A stretch of DNA of 64,000 bases from assembly GCF_947502065.1 (NCBI RefSeq), contig NZ_CANMYE010000009.1, positions 1 through 64,000 of the forward strand, written 5' to 3'. Both the position numbers and the translations under genes were made by a program. This DNA comes from an uncultured Pseudoteredinibacter sp. Its GTDB lineage: Bacteria; Pseudomonadota; Gammaproteobacteria; Pseudomonadales; Cellvibrionaceae. The first letter of the stretch is position 1. Each line of letters opens with the position of its first letter. The notes beneath the pieces were generated by a model. That model searched no databases. It was not told where the DNA came from and was given only the letters and a program-made list of their open reading frames with translations. Positions 53,901 through 62,033 of the stretch are shown here, piece after piece.

Positions 53901-54834
53901 GAATTTCTCGCTCACCACTCATAAATACCAAAACATCGCCACCGCGCTTTTGAGTACTGCGTTCGATATCCTGAATTTCTTCTATAGCATCAATGATGGC
54001 TCGATTTAGATCGAGATCATCGGCATCACTTTCCCCCATGGGGCGATAGTGCACCTCTACCGGGTAAGTTCGACCAGACACTTCAATCACAGGGGCATCA
54101 TTAAAGTGCTTACTAAAGCGATCTACATCAATGGTCGCTGAGGTAATAATAACTTTTAAATCTGGGCGCTTAGGCAATAGGGTTTTAATGTAGCCCAATA
54201 GAAAATCAATATTAAGGCTACGTTCGTGAGCCTCATCGATAATCAAGGTATCGTATTTATTTAAAAAGCGGTCGTGCTGAATTTCGGCAAGCAAAATACC
54301 ATCGGTCATCAATTTGATGTAGGTATCTGGGCCTGAGTGATCATTAAAACGAACCTGATAACCCACCTTTTCACCCAAAGGCGTATTAAGCTCTTCAGCG
54401 ATACGATTCGCAACGGTTCTTGCGGCGATTCGCCTTGGCTGAGTGTGGCCAATTAAGCCACCAATACCACGCCCAAGTTCTAGGCAAATTTTAGGCAGCT
54501 GAGTAGTCTTTCCCGAGCCAGTCTCACCCGCTACCACCACCACCTGATTTTCAGCAATGGCTTTGGCAATATCTTCGCGCTTTTCGGCAATGGGTAGGTT
54601 TTCTGGATACTCAATTTCCGGTACTGCCTGCTGGCGCTGCTCTTTTAGCACGCAGGAAGCGGCCACAGCCTTATGCAGTTTTGCTAAGCCCTGGTCGATG
54701 TCTTTGTCGTCTTTCAGGCGAGCTTGAAGATCACGCAACTGTCGACGCAAACGATGGACATCACGATCCATAGTGTTACTTAGCTGTTCAAATAGGGATT
54801 GCAGCTCAGGGTTCTGGCTGGGGGTATGACTCAT
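50902..54834 (-). CDS. hrpA: ATP-dependent RNA helicase HrpA
   Basis: A protein of about 1310 residues, the full HrpA size. DEAH-box helicase core: motif I GETGSGKTTQ, motif II DEAHERSLN, motif III TSATID, and motif VI (QRKGRCGRVSEG). Helicase-associated (HA2), OB-fold and long DUF3418 C-terminal regions follow. It acts on ribosomes or mRNA as a quality-control helicase. ATG 54834 (MSHTPSQN) is preferred over a TTG 19 codons earlier; neither has a good ribosome site. Confidence 0.95.
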   Translation of the reverse strand: MSHTPSQNPELQSLFEQLSNTMDRDVHRLRRQLRDLQARLKDDKDIDQGLAKLHKAVAASCVLKEQRQQAVPEIEYPENLPIAEKREDIAKAIAENQVVVVAGETGSGKTTQLPKICLELGRGIGGLIGHTQPRRIAARTVANRIAEELNTPLGEKVGYQVRFNDHSGPDTYIKLMTDGILLAEIQHDRFLNKYDTLIIDEAHERSLNIDFLLGYIKTLLPKRPDLKVIITSATIDVDRFSKHFNDAPVIEVSGRTYPVEVHYRPMGESDADDLDLNRAIIDAIEEIQDIERSTQKRGGDVLVFMSGEREIREAALAIRKANIPHFEVLPLYARLSLAEQNKVFQNHKGRRIVLATNVAETSITVPGIRYVIDPGTARVSRYSYKTKVQRLPIEAVSQASANQRKGRCGRVSEGVCIRLYSEEDFLSRPEFTDAEILRTNLAAVILQMLQMRIGDVRHFPFVDKPDSRLISDGFKLLQELQAIDAKGKLNPMGKQIAKLNVDPSLARMVLAAGNLDCLEEVLIIVSALSIQDPRERPAEKKQQSDEKHRRFNDEHSDFISLVNLWKYAEEQRQELSQNQWRKQCKKEYLSYLRLREWRDIHHQLRLAVKDLKLKSNGEQAASYENVHRALISGLLGRVGFHDEERTYIGARNRRFTIFPGSGQYKKRPKWMLAAELIETSQLFAHTVAKIEPEWVLAAAKHLVKRSHSEPHYAGRSGQVMAFEKVSLYGLVLVEKQRVNYSQIDPKLSREIFVREGLVEGKYPQNRKVQGNKAKFYQHNQRLIAELHELEAKSRRRDLLVDDEVIYEFYEQRLPESIVNLAGFEHWRKGIEKEQPQCLFLQRETLMRHAAEGITEAQFPDELNWEGLGFLLSYHFDPKANDDGVSLHVPVAALHLVPEHRLDWLVPGLLREKCIALVKTLPKAMRKHFVPVPNFVDKALMGMEAQNRPLTEVLAEQLKRHTAVDIPKEDWKVDSLDAYYRLNIKVEDERGKLIEEGRDLLELRERYKGQVQERLADAGSSIERETIEEWNFGELAKSCDLKRAGVSIRAYPALVDEGKQIALRLQDNPVEAEVLSRQGILRLALKSMPATVKYLHKNTLKQGKDIGLSVANMGSRDGVIDDLLLCALAELLPTELPRQEQDFKRWLEHAEPALTAKTNELAAIFERVLKALVDVKKTLKQHKSQLAMAYATADINEQINNLFYPGCLYLNGAERIADYLRYLKAISLRLDKVVLNVQRDRVHIAELQPLWQQHLERINKLGTASFSQDTKWQEYRWLLEELRISLFAQSLKTRAPVSSKRLNKLWLEIIQ

Positions 54835-54924
54835 AAGGGAAACTGGCAAAAGCGCGATTATAGCTGGCTTGGAGGGTTTATTGCTAGCCAAGTCCGTATA
54901 GCTAGTTCTGAAAGGTTAGCGATT

Positions 54925-55103
54925 CCTGACCGCCTGCCATGGTTGGGATGGACTGTGTATGGAACGCAAAATACGGCATCCATGCCAGCTCGGCTCCTCT
55001 TGGATTCGCGCTGTCCATGCGCTCAGCCTTCGGCCAAGCCCAAAATCCCTCCAGGGGATTTGGTCAAGTCGGAGACGTCCATACACAGTCCATCCCAACC
55101 ATG
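54925..55103. repeat. Palindromic element F
   Basis: Perfect 25 bp arms lie at 54938-54962 and 55079-55103 (containing GGTTGGGATGGACTGTGTAT). The CTGACCGC edge tag is at 54926-54933. The core is the reverse complement of the element E core, with the same internal module at 55001-55065 (GCTCAGCCTTCGGCCAAGCC). It lies just upstream of hrpA in a 597 bp gap, converging with element G. Confidence 0.9.
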
Positions 55104-55270
55104 ACATTCTACTTAGTTTTATTCTCTATGCTTCAAAGGCAGATCTTTACAGAGTATGGCTCACGACATAAACCACCTTGATACCACAAAAAGGGGATCT
55201 AATTTAGGTTTGGCAGCAGAAAAACAAACAGTGAAATCTAACTAATAATATTTTGAGAAAGCCAATTTAG

Positions 55271-55397
55271 CCGTATGTTGTGGGTGGGGGAGGCTTTGCA
55301 GGGGCGTCTCCGACTTGGAGGAGGAGCCGAGCTGGCATGGATGCCGCATTTTGCGTACCCAGCAAAGCCTCCCCCACCCACAACATACGGTCAGTCT
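55271..55397. repeat. Palindromic element G (core without internal module)
   Basis: Perfect 29 bp arms lie at 55271-55299 and 55362-55390, the longest in the window (containing GTGGGTGGGGGAGGCTTTGC). The right edge runs into CGGTCAG. The 62 bp core equals the element E/F core minus the internal module. It is close to the TonB receptor's stop and may help end that transcript. Confidence 0.9.
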
Positions 55398-55431
55398 GCA
55401 CTCGCACTATCACAGAACTTGAAAGTGGAAA

Positions 55432-57552
55432 TTACCAACTATAAGCCGCACTCAAATACAAACCACGGCTCTGCCCAACAAAATAACGGTAGTCACCAAA
55501 AGCGAAATCCGCTCGCTCAGCATAATCCCTATCCGTTAAATTCGTTAAACGAGCGGCTAAACGCCATTCATCTTGCTGCCATGCCATACGAAGGTTTAAC
55601 AAGGAATGGCCACTGTACTTATGCAAATTCTGAGGATCTAAATAGTAGTCGCCCAAATAGAGCCACTCTAACTCCGTACTTAATTGCGCATTAGGCTGCC
55701 AACGTAAACGAGTATTGAATTGAGTTTTCGGCGCAGTGTCGATGTCATTGCCCTTAATCTCACCCAAACTTGGATCAGGGTTATTATCGTAAAGATGCTC
55801 AGCCCAATTAGCAGCCACAGCTAACTGCCACTGATCTGATAGCTTTAACTTAGCATCAAGCTCAACACCTTTATGCTTAGTTTTGCCTTCATCGATATAA
55901 AAACCATCACCGTCACGGAAGATAAAATCATCTTTGCGCATAGTATAAGCCGCTAGCTGCAAACTAAGTGGCTCCGAGAAATAACGCATACCAAGCTCTA
56001 AACTCTGCAAAGATTCAGAATCTAGATTTGCCTCGGTTTGGCCCTTTTGCAAACGGTACAACTCAGCCGTCTGCGGAGCACGGAAACTGTTCGATAGTCT
56101 TACATAAGCGCTAAGCTGCTCAGTAAAGTCCTGCTGCAATGCTAACTGATAACTCACATTGTCAAAATTATCTTCTCGGTCTGAAGGGCGAGCATGGCGG
56201 CAAGTACGAGGCGAGCCGAATAGCAAACATTGGCTACCATCTACTTTCAATGTTCCATCAGTCGTTAAATTATCGTAATCGTATTCTAAACGCTCATAAC
56301 GAACACCCGCATCAAGTAGAGTATCCTCACTTAACTGCCAGCGCCACTGGCTATAAAGCGCCAGTAAACTGCTATCGACCTGGTAATCATAGTGAAGACC
56401 TGCTGGAATCGTGGCCCGTAAAAAAGCACTCGGATGATCCGTGTCGTTCTCTTGAAATTCGCGCAACTCCATATCCGCGTATTCTAATTCAGAGCCAAGA
56501 GTCCAAATTAAATCACGACTAAGGGTTTGCTGCCATTTTGCCTGCACACCAAAACTCGTTTGTTTATTTTCTTCTAAAGCCTGCCCCGGCAAAAAGTGCT
56601 GAATAAATTCCATTTCGCTGGAGCGAGCATAAGGGGTAATAGTCAATTGAGCATCATCAGAAATAGCTCGACTCCAAGCGCTACTCAAACGCCAAGAGCT
56701 AGCATCACGATAGGCTTCAGGATTAGGGTTACTGCGCTTTAAATCGGAATCTTTAAAACTGTCCTTACCCAAAATAAAACCAGCAGTTTCCTGATTAAGA
56801 TTGCTGGCTGAAAATAGCGTTTTAACCGACCACTGATCACCATTGTAATCATGGCGTAAGCCTAGCTTTTGCTGATCGTAGCCAGAATCGTCTTTATAGC
56901 CGCCATCGTGGCTGCCTGAAAAACGTAGTTCAATGGACTGCTCATCGGCCTTATGGCCAATGCGCATTTGTGCCCTAGCGAAATCGTCGGGCCCAGCCTC
57001 AAGCTTTAACTCACCACCGGCCCTTGGCTCTGGAGAAATAACATTGATTACTCCATGTAGTGCATTGCCACCGTAATAAACGGTACCCGGCCCCTTAATT
57101 ACCTCAATGGCCGCGGCCTGTTCAGTGTTTAACTCGAATAACTGGTTTACATTACAAAAGCCACTTGGGCGAGAGGCAATACCGTCTTCTGCGATAAAGA
57201 ACTCACCACAACTGCCAGCGCCCGTTAACACAGGAGAGCGTAAAGACGTTAATTGCTCCTGCCCATTACCACGGCTAATCCAAGCCCCAGGGACGCGAGC
57301 CAATGCTTCATTGAGGTGTACAGCGTCAATTCCCTGCAACTCTTGCTGACCAAGTTGACTGACGCTTAGAGGAAGATCAGACAGCAGGCGCGGCGTTTTC
57401 TCCGCACTCACAATAACTTGTTCAATGTCATCGTTGCTGGCATTTGATTGCAGCGCAATCGCAAAGGCCAAAGTAGAAACCATAAGGCTTATAGGTGATT
57501 TTAACTTTTGAAATTGACGCGATTGAGGCTGAGAAGAAAATACAGTATTCAT
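55432..57552 (-). CDS. TonB-dependent outer-membrane receptor
   Basis: A 706-residue receptor: signal peptide (ISLMVSTLAFAIALQSNAS), a TonB box-like EQVIVSAEK, a plug domain (LNEALARVPGAWISRGNG, EVIKGPGTVYYGGNALHGVI) and a C-terminal barrel ending YLSAAYSW. A plug Cys pair (GSCGEFF, SGFCNV) is conserved in some vitamin or siderophore receptors. It imports a scarce ligand with TonB energy; the ligand cannot be named. An inverted repeat lies upstream at 57571-57610. Confidence 0.92.
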   Translation of the reverse strand: MNTVFSSQPQSRQFQKLKSPISLMVSTLAFAIALQSNASNDDIEQVIVSAEKTPRLLSDLPLSVSQLGQQELQGIDAVHLNEALARVPGAWISRGNGQEQLTSLRSPVLTGAGSCGEFFIAEDGIASRPSGFCNVNQLFELNTEQAAAIEVIKGPGTVYYGGNALHGVINVISPEPRAGGELKLEAGPDDFARAQMRIGHKADEQSIELRFSGSHDGGYKDDSGYDQQKLGLRHDYNGDQWSVKTLFSASNLNQETAGFILGKDSFKDSDLKRSNPNPEAYRDASSWRLSSAWSRAISDDAQLTITPYARSSEMEFIQHFLPGQALEENKQTSFGVQAKWQQTLSRDLIWTLGSELEYADMELREFQENDTDHPSAFLRATIPAGLHYDYQVDSSLLALYSQWRWQLSEDTLLDAGVRYERLEYDYDNLTTDGTLKVDGSQCLLFGSPRTCRHARPSDREDNFDNVSYQLALQQDFTEQLSAYVRLSNSFRAPQTAELYRLQKGQTEANLDSESLQSLELGMRYFSEPLSLQLAAYTMRKDDFIFRDGDGFYIDEGKTKHKGVELDAKLKLSDQWQLAVAANWAEHLYDNNPDPSLGEIKGNDIDTAPKTQFNTRLRWQPNAQLSTELEWLYLGDYYLDPQNLHKYSGHSLLNLRMAWQQDEWRLAARLTNLTDRDYAERADFAFGDYRYFVGQSRGLYLSAAYSW

Positions 57553-57570
57553 TAGTGACCGATTATTGTG

Positions 57571-57610
57571 CTTACAAATTGATTATTATGTTGGCAGGAT
57601 TATTTGTAAG
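57571..57610. promoter_or_regulatory. Inverted repeat upstream of the TonB receptor gene
   Basis: CTTACAAAT (57571-57579) and ATTTGTAAG (57602-57610) are perfect inverted arms with a 22 bp spacer, 19-58 bp before the receptor start. They could be paired operator half-sites. They do not match a Fur or Zur box. Confidence 0.4.
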
Positions 57611-57660
57611 GCCCTACCAACATGCAAGCCACAATAGCAATCAGGCGTCTTTAGTCAAAT

Positions 57661-58848
57661 TTATAACTGCACATGTACCGCTTGACTCACGCGTAAGGCT
57701 TTTTCGACAGCCGTATCGCTATCCTTATCGCGTGCTAAGGCCACCCCCATACGGCGCTGGCCTACAACCTCCGGCTTGCCAAACAAGCGAAAATCGGTGC
57801 CAGGCTCCGCCAAGGCTTGGGGCAAATTATGAAAGCGGCAATTCTGGGATTCCCCTTCCACCAAAAGAACCGCCGAAGCTGAAGGCCCGTAGAATTCGAC
57901 TTCAGGAATAGGCAGACCTAAGATCGCTCTGGCATGAAGTGCAAACTCAGATAAGTTTTGTGAGATCAAGGTGACCATGCCGGTATCGTGAGGACGCGGA
58001 GAAACTTCACTAAAGTAGACATCGTCCCCTTTAATAAACAACTCCACACCAAACAAACCCCAACCACCAAGCGCATCAGTAATGCTAGCGGCGACTTGCT
58101 TAGATTTCGCAAGCGCAGCCTCTGACATTTGTTGTGGTTGCCAAGACTCACGGTAGTCGCCATCTTCCTGGCGATGGCCAATAGGCTGACAAAAACTGGT
58201 GCCGCCTTTGTGGCGAATGGTTAGTAATGTGATTTCATAATCGAAGTCGACAAAACCTTCAACAATCACTCGCCCTGCCCCAGCGCGGCCACCTTCTTGT
58301 GCGTATTCCCAAGCCGATAAAATATCCGCTTCAGTTTTGACAACACTCTGCCCCTTACCCGAAGAGCTCATAATCGGCTTGATTACACATGGCATTCCCA
58401 CTTCAGCAACAGCATCTTGATACGCTTCTAAAGTGTCAGCAAAGCAAAACTTAGAAGTGGGCAAAGACAAAGTCTCGGCGGCTAAACGACGAATACCTTC
58501 ACGGTTCATGGTGAGCTGCGCAGCTTTGGCAGTAGGTACTACTGTAAAACCTTCTTGCTCTAGCTCCACTAAGGTATCGGTGGCGATAGCCTCAATTTCA
58601 GGCACGATATAATCTGGCTTTTCTAACTCGATAACACGGCGTAGTTCTTCACCATCTAACATTGAGAAGTAATGACTACGATCAGCAACCTGCATGGCTG
58701 GCGCATTGGGGTAACGATCACAGGCAATGACTTCGCAGCCTAGACGCTGTAATTCAATGGCTACTTCTTTACCGAGCTCACCACTACCACACAAAAGAAC
58801 CTTTGTGGCACCGCTTGAAAATGGTGTGCCAAATACCGTTGTGCTCAT
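57661..58848 (-). CDS. purT: Formate-dependent phosphoribosylglycinamide formyltransferase PurT
   Basis: A 395-residue ATP-grasp enzyme making formyl-GAR from GAR, formate and ATP in purine synthesis. N-terminal fold LLCGSGELGKEVAIELQRLG, family blocks IVPEIEAIATDTLVELE and CVIKPIMSSSGKGQSVVK (ATP loop), FFVSPRPHD-type block (SEVSPRPHDTGMVT) and a C-terminal RRMGVALA. The length equals E. coli PurT (392). It is followed by the TonB gene on the same strand after a 100 bp gap. Confidence 0.96.
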   Translation of the reverse strand: MSTTVFGTPFSSGATKVLLCGSGELGKEVAIELQRLGCEVIACDRYPNAPAMQVADRSHYFSMLDGEELRRVIELEKPDYIVPEIEAIATDTLVELEQEGFTVVPTAKAAQLTMNREGIRRLAAETLSLPTSKFCFADTLEAYQDAVAEVGMPCVIKPIMSSSGKGQSVVKTEADILSAWEYAQEGGRAGAGRVIVEGFVDFDYEITLLTIRHKGGTSFCQPIGHRQEDGDYRESWQPQQMSEAALAKSKQVAASITDALGGWGLFGVELFIKGDDVYFSEVSPRPHDTGMVTLISQNLSEFALHARAILGLPIPEVEFYGPSASAVLLVEGESQNCRFHNLPQALAEPGTDFRLFGKPEVVGQRRMGVALARDKDSDTAVEKALRVSQAVHVQL

Positions 58849-58897
58849 ATAGACCCCATGCTCCGTTTGTTATGCGTTTTTAAAAAATACGTATTTC

Positions 58898-59101
58898 TTA
58901 CAAAAAAGGATTCAGTTTTTTAGCGCGCTCTTGCATTGCTTCAAAAACAGCCCGCTTTTCAGTGTTGTTGTAACGACCCCAGCGGCTAATTTCTTCACCA
59001 CTGCGATAACAACCGACACAGATGTCGTCGTCATTTAATACACAGATGGAAACACAAGGTGAGGGCAATGGCGTTTCCGTTTCACTGATAATATTAACCA
59101 T
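58898..59101 (-). CDS. DUF1289 Cys-rich small protein
   Basis: A 67-residue protein with the DUF1289 pattern PSPCVSICVLNDDDICVGC, then YRSGEEISRWGRYNN: four Cys likely binding zinc or an Fe-S group. Its ATG shares one base with the stop TGA of the upstream gamma-carbonic-anhydrase-like gene, so it is translationally coupled to it. Function unknown; the YrdA-type/DUF1289 pairing is common in gammaproteobacteria. Confidence 0.9.
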   Translation of the reverse strand: MVNIISETETPLPSPCVSICVLNDDDICVGCYRSGEEISRWGRYNNTEKRAVFEAMQERAKKLNPFL

Positions 59102-59625
59102 CAGTCAATTGGCTCCAGCTGCTCGTTAAAACGCTCCAAATTATCAACATAGACTTGGGCGTTGAGCTTTAAAAATTCAGCGGTCGCATCATCTATTTGC
59201 TTAACCACTTTTGCAGGTGACCCCAGAACCATAGAGTTATCTGGAATGACGGTGCCTTCAGTCACCAAAGCATTAGCGCCAATGATGCAGTTCTTACCGA
59301 TAACCACGCGATTTAGAACCACAGCACCGATACCGATTAAACTGTTATCGCCCACCTCGCAGCCGTGCAGCATTACATTGTGGCCCACGATGACCCCCTT
59401 ACCTAAGCTTAGCTTTACGCCTGGATCGGTATGCAAAACAGCGCCGTCCTGTACATTGGAGTTTTCGCCAATGGTGATCGTGTCATTATCGCCACGCAGT
59501 ACGGCGTTAAACCATATGCTGCTATTATTTTCTAAAATCACATCGCCAATTACATCAGCGCTGTCGGCTATAAAGTGTTTTTCACCACGCAATTCGGGGG
59601 CTTTATCACCCAATCGGTATTTCAT
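59101..59625 (-). CDS. Gamma carbonic anhydrase-like hexapeptide-repeat protein (YrdA type)
   Basis: A 174-residue left-handed beta-helix protein made of hexapeptide repeats (VIGDVILENNSSIWFNAVLR, then NVQDGAVLH, VGHNVMLHGCEV, LIGIGAVVLN). The His residues at QDGAVLH and VGHNVMLHG are the metal ligands of gamma carbonic anhydrases. The ATG at 59625 has AAGGCG seven bases upstream; a GTG five codons earlier is less likely. Enzymatic activity in this subfamily is often undetectable. Confidence 0.9.
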   Translation of the reverse strand: MKYRLGDKAPELRGEKHFIADSADVIGDVILENNSSIWFNAVLRGDNDTITIGENSNVQDGAVLHTDPGVKLSLGKGVIVGHNVMLHGCEVGDNSLIGIGAVVLNRVVIGKNCIIGANALVTEGTVIPDNSMVLGSPAKVVKQIDDATAEFLKLNAQVYVDNLERFNEQLEPID

Positions 59626-59833
59626 AACTCGCCTTCTCACCTACTTATATTTCAGGGTAATCACGCACCATATTATGAGGCTTTCAAGCGGCAAGCACCA
59701 CCAAATGGCAGGCTGCACAAGAAATAATCACTATTCATCATTGCAATTTTTGGCATAGCGCTGCGTCCTTACGCCACAGCGATAGCCACAACAATCTGTG
59801 TTTAAATAGCCAAAACAATAAAAAGGAGAAGAC

Positions 59834-60565
59834 ATGGGACAGAAAACCCTGCAAAGCTTTATGCGACGCTGGCACCGACGCCTAGCCATAGTGATCGGCC
59901 TACAGTTTTTTGCTTGGACATTGGGGGGAGCCTACTTTGCTTGGTTTCATATTGATAATGTCCGCGGTCAATACGATGTGAAACCCAAGCCTGAAGCTAC
60001 TGCTCTGAGCACCGAAAGCTTTTTGGGGATTACTGAGCTGAAGGAAAAAGTCGATTTAGCCGCTATTCATAGCGTTGAACTCATCCACTGGCGCGGACGA
60101 TGGGCATACTGGTTTAAGCAAGACCGCCATGAGAGCCGCCTAGTTGATGCCAATACAGGGCAACTGCTTAGCCCTATTAGCAGCGCTACCGCAGAGGCCA
60201 TCGCTAAAGAGGATTTTGCACACAACAGCCCTATTCTCCGTACAGTGCTATTAAATCAACACAACGCTGAATACAAAGGCCCTTTGCCAGCCTTCCAGAT
60301 AAGCTTTGACCACCCCAAGCAAAGCAAACTCTATGTTCACGCCAACAGCGGTCGCATTACCGCCAGAAGAAATTGGATATGGCGGGGTTTCGATTTCCTT
60401 TGGATGCTGCATATTATGGATTTTGAGGAGCGCGAAGACTTTAACAACTGGCTGTTAAAGCTGATGTCGATCTTAGGCTTAGTGACCTTAGCTTCAGGCT
60501 ATGGGCTGTGGTTCTTAACTTCACAGAGGTTTAGGCGCTTTCGAATGAAGCTGCTTGGCCCATAA
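59834..60565 (+). CDS. PepSY-domain membrane protein
   Basis: A 243-residue protein with an N-terminal membrane helix following a basic start (FMRRWHRRLAIVIGLQFFAW), a periplasmic PepSY-like domain (AIHSVELIHWRGRWAYWF and RLVDANTGQLLSP) and a C-terminal helix (LMSILGLVTLASGYGLWFL). PepSY_TM proteins often assist metal or flavin reduction at the inner membrane. AGGAG lies five bases before the ATG. Single gene. Confidence 0.85.
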   Translation: MGQKTLQSFMRRWHRRLAIVIGLQFFAWTLGGAYFAWFHIDNVRGQYDVKPKPEATALSTESFLGITELKEKVDLAAIHSVELIHWRGRWAYWFKQDRHESRLVDANTGQLLSPISSATAEAIAKEDFAHNSPILRTVLLNQHNAEYKGPLPAFQISFDHPKQSKLYVHANSGRITARRNWIWRGFDFLWMLHIMDFEEREDFNNWLLKLMSILGLVTLASGYGLWFLTSQRFRRFRMKLLGP

Positions 60566-60609
60566 AGGAATAGATGCCTTTAGATTATAGATGCCTATAG
60601 AAGGAAAGC

Positions 60610-61212
60610 TCAGGCGAAGACTTTGACAGGCGCTTGGCTTTGCTCACCTAGGCCAGCGTCCAACGTGTGGTTGAGAAAGTTCGCCAGTATGCCCGCGGTA
60701 AAGCCCCAAATTTCGTAACCCTCATAATGCCAAACGGGCGCCCAAAAGCGCCCCATGGAGCCATCAAAAATATCGGTGCGGCTGCGGTTAGCATCATCTA
60801 AAAAGAAGCTTACCGGCACATTGAATATCGCATCTAACTCATCAAAATTAGGCGTTAGCGGCTGATCCTTGGGAACAACACCTACAAATGGTGTGACATG
60901 AATACCGAAACGGGTTTTGGCGGAGGGCAAACTGGCCAGTACTTCGACCTGCTCTGGGGGTAAGCCAATCTCTTCATGGCTCTCCCGCAGAGCGGTTTCC
61001 ATCAAGCTGTTATCGGTTTCATCCCATTTACCGCCGGGAAAGGCTACCTGACCGGAGTGACTATTGAGGTGCTCTGCGCGCTTGGTTAGAACAATTTCTG
61101 GCTCAGTTGGGTGATCAGTGAGCGCCAACAAGACTGCCGCTTGTCGGTTAGTTGTCCCTGTTTCTTGGCTAATTGGGCTTTCTTCAAGGCCAGACCGCAG
61201 GCGCTTAAGCAT
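60610..61212 (-). CDS. nudL: NUDIX CoA pyrophosphatase-like hydrolase (NudL/YeaB type)
   Basis: A 200-residue NUDIX hydrolase with the CoA-pyrophosphatase signature LTKRAEHLNSHSGQVAFPGG directly before the NUDIX box (GGKWDETDNSLMETALRESH, then EEIGL). It would cleave CoA or its derivatives to 4'-phosphopantetheine and 3',5'-ADP. Metal-binding Glu residues are in RESHEEIG. The gene stands alone, convergent with the PepSY gene. Confidence 0.9.
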   Translation of the reverse strand: MLKRLRSGLEESPISQETGTTNRQAAVLLALTDHPTEPEIVLTKRAEHLNSHSGQVAFPGGKWDETDNSLMETALRESHEEIGLPPEQVEVLASLPSAKTRFGIHVTPFVGVVPKDQPLTPNFDELDAIFNVPVSFFLDDANRSRTDIFDGSMGRFWAPVWHYEGYEIWGFTAGILANFLNHTLDAGLGEQSQAPVKVFA

Positions 61213-61566
61213 AGTGTCCTCATCAATAAAAAGATGCCTTAGAGTATAAACCCATTTCCCTGAACATGCTCTAAATCCGCGCCATTTCTGGCCTCAAGCT
61301 AGACGTTTAATAATCAACCACATGTCGGTTAAAGGGAATTTTCCCTTACGCCCTAGTTCAAAATGACAGAAAATCAAATAAGAAAGACATATTTTTATAA
61401 AAAGAAGATATAGGCGCCAGGCTATCCAGCCGAAAACGAGCTTGCTAACATGCAGCCAGCGTCAAAAAAACAACTATATTCAAAACACCCAAGACCATTG
61501 GTTTGCAAGCGCAGTATTTTTGACGGGGAAAGGTAGTCTGCAAACGCTTTTACAGGAGTTAGCTTT
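61213..61566. other. 354 bp gap upstream of DUF3135
   Basis: A divergent region between nudL and the DUF3135 gene. It contains one inverted pair, AAGGGAA-TT-TTCCCTT (61332-61347), of unknown role, and an AGGAG site before the DUF3135 ATG. No ORF and no dispersed palindrome were seen. Confidence 0.4.
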
Positions 61567-61914
61567 ATGAGTAGTCAAACTAACACATCGAGCACGGAGC
61601 TCAGCTTCGACGAACTGAAAGACTTAGCAGTAAACGACCCAGCCGCTTTTGAGGCTTATCGTAGCAGTCAGATTGAAGCTGCTATCAGCAGCGCTCCAAG
61701 TCATATGCAACGTCGCTTACGGGGCATCCAATTCCAAGTAGATGCCCAGCGCCAACTACACAACAATCCTATAGGCTCATGCGTTAAAGTTTATGAGATG
61801 ATGCAGAAATCTCTTGGCGAACTTAGCCAAATCTTAAATGAGCAAACCGGTAAGGCCGAAATCAGTCCAGCCCCAATGGCTGAGAATGCAAAGGTTTTAA
61901 GCTTTCCGGGTTAA
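61567..61914 (+). CDS. DUF3135 protein
   Basis: A 115-residue soluble protein of DUF3135: LSFDELKDLAVNDPAAFEAY, then HMQRRLRGIQFQVDAQR and NPIGSCVKVYEMMQKSLGEL. Mostly helical, no catalytic motif. AGGAG is well placed before the ATG. It precedes a NUDIX gene on the same strand by 120 bp. Function unknown. Confidence 0.88.
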   Translation: MSSQTNTSSTELSFDELKDLAVNDPAAFEAYRSSQIEAAISSAPSHMQRRLRGIQFQVDAQRQLHNNPIGSCVKVYEMMQKSLGELSQILNEQTGKAEISPAPMAENAKVLSFPG

Positions 61915-62033
61915 TGCATTTGGGTGGCTACGCCACCCACAATCCCTTCACGACCAACTTTCGCCCATTTCAACCCTAAACTTGCCTCGCCACTTCGGTA
62001 TAATTCACTTATTGTCGAAGAAGAGATTGAGTT

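Noticed and set aside
38084..55390. Palindromic elements as integron attC sites
   Set aside because: No GTTRRRY/RYYYAAC core sites at the ends, no gene cassettes between copies and no integrase in the window; the variable part is the outer stem, not the loop.
10715..55390. Palindromic elements as simple rho-independent terminators
   Set aside because: Stems of 19-29 bp enclose cores of 62-130 bp and lack T runs after the right arm (except an unrelated hairpin inside element I); copies sit in both orientations, often in pairs.
54799..55694. Open frames over elements F and G, including one of 139 codons entering the TonB gene antisense
   Set aside because: Repeat-derived translations or antisense to a clear TonB receptor; no ribosome sites.
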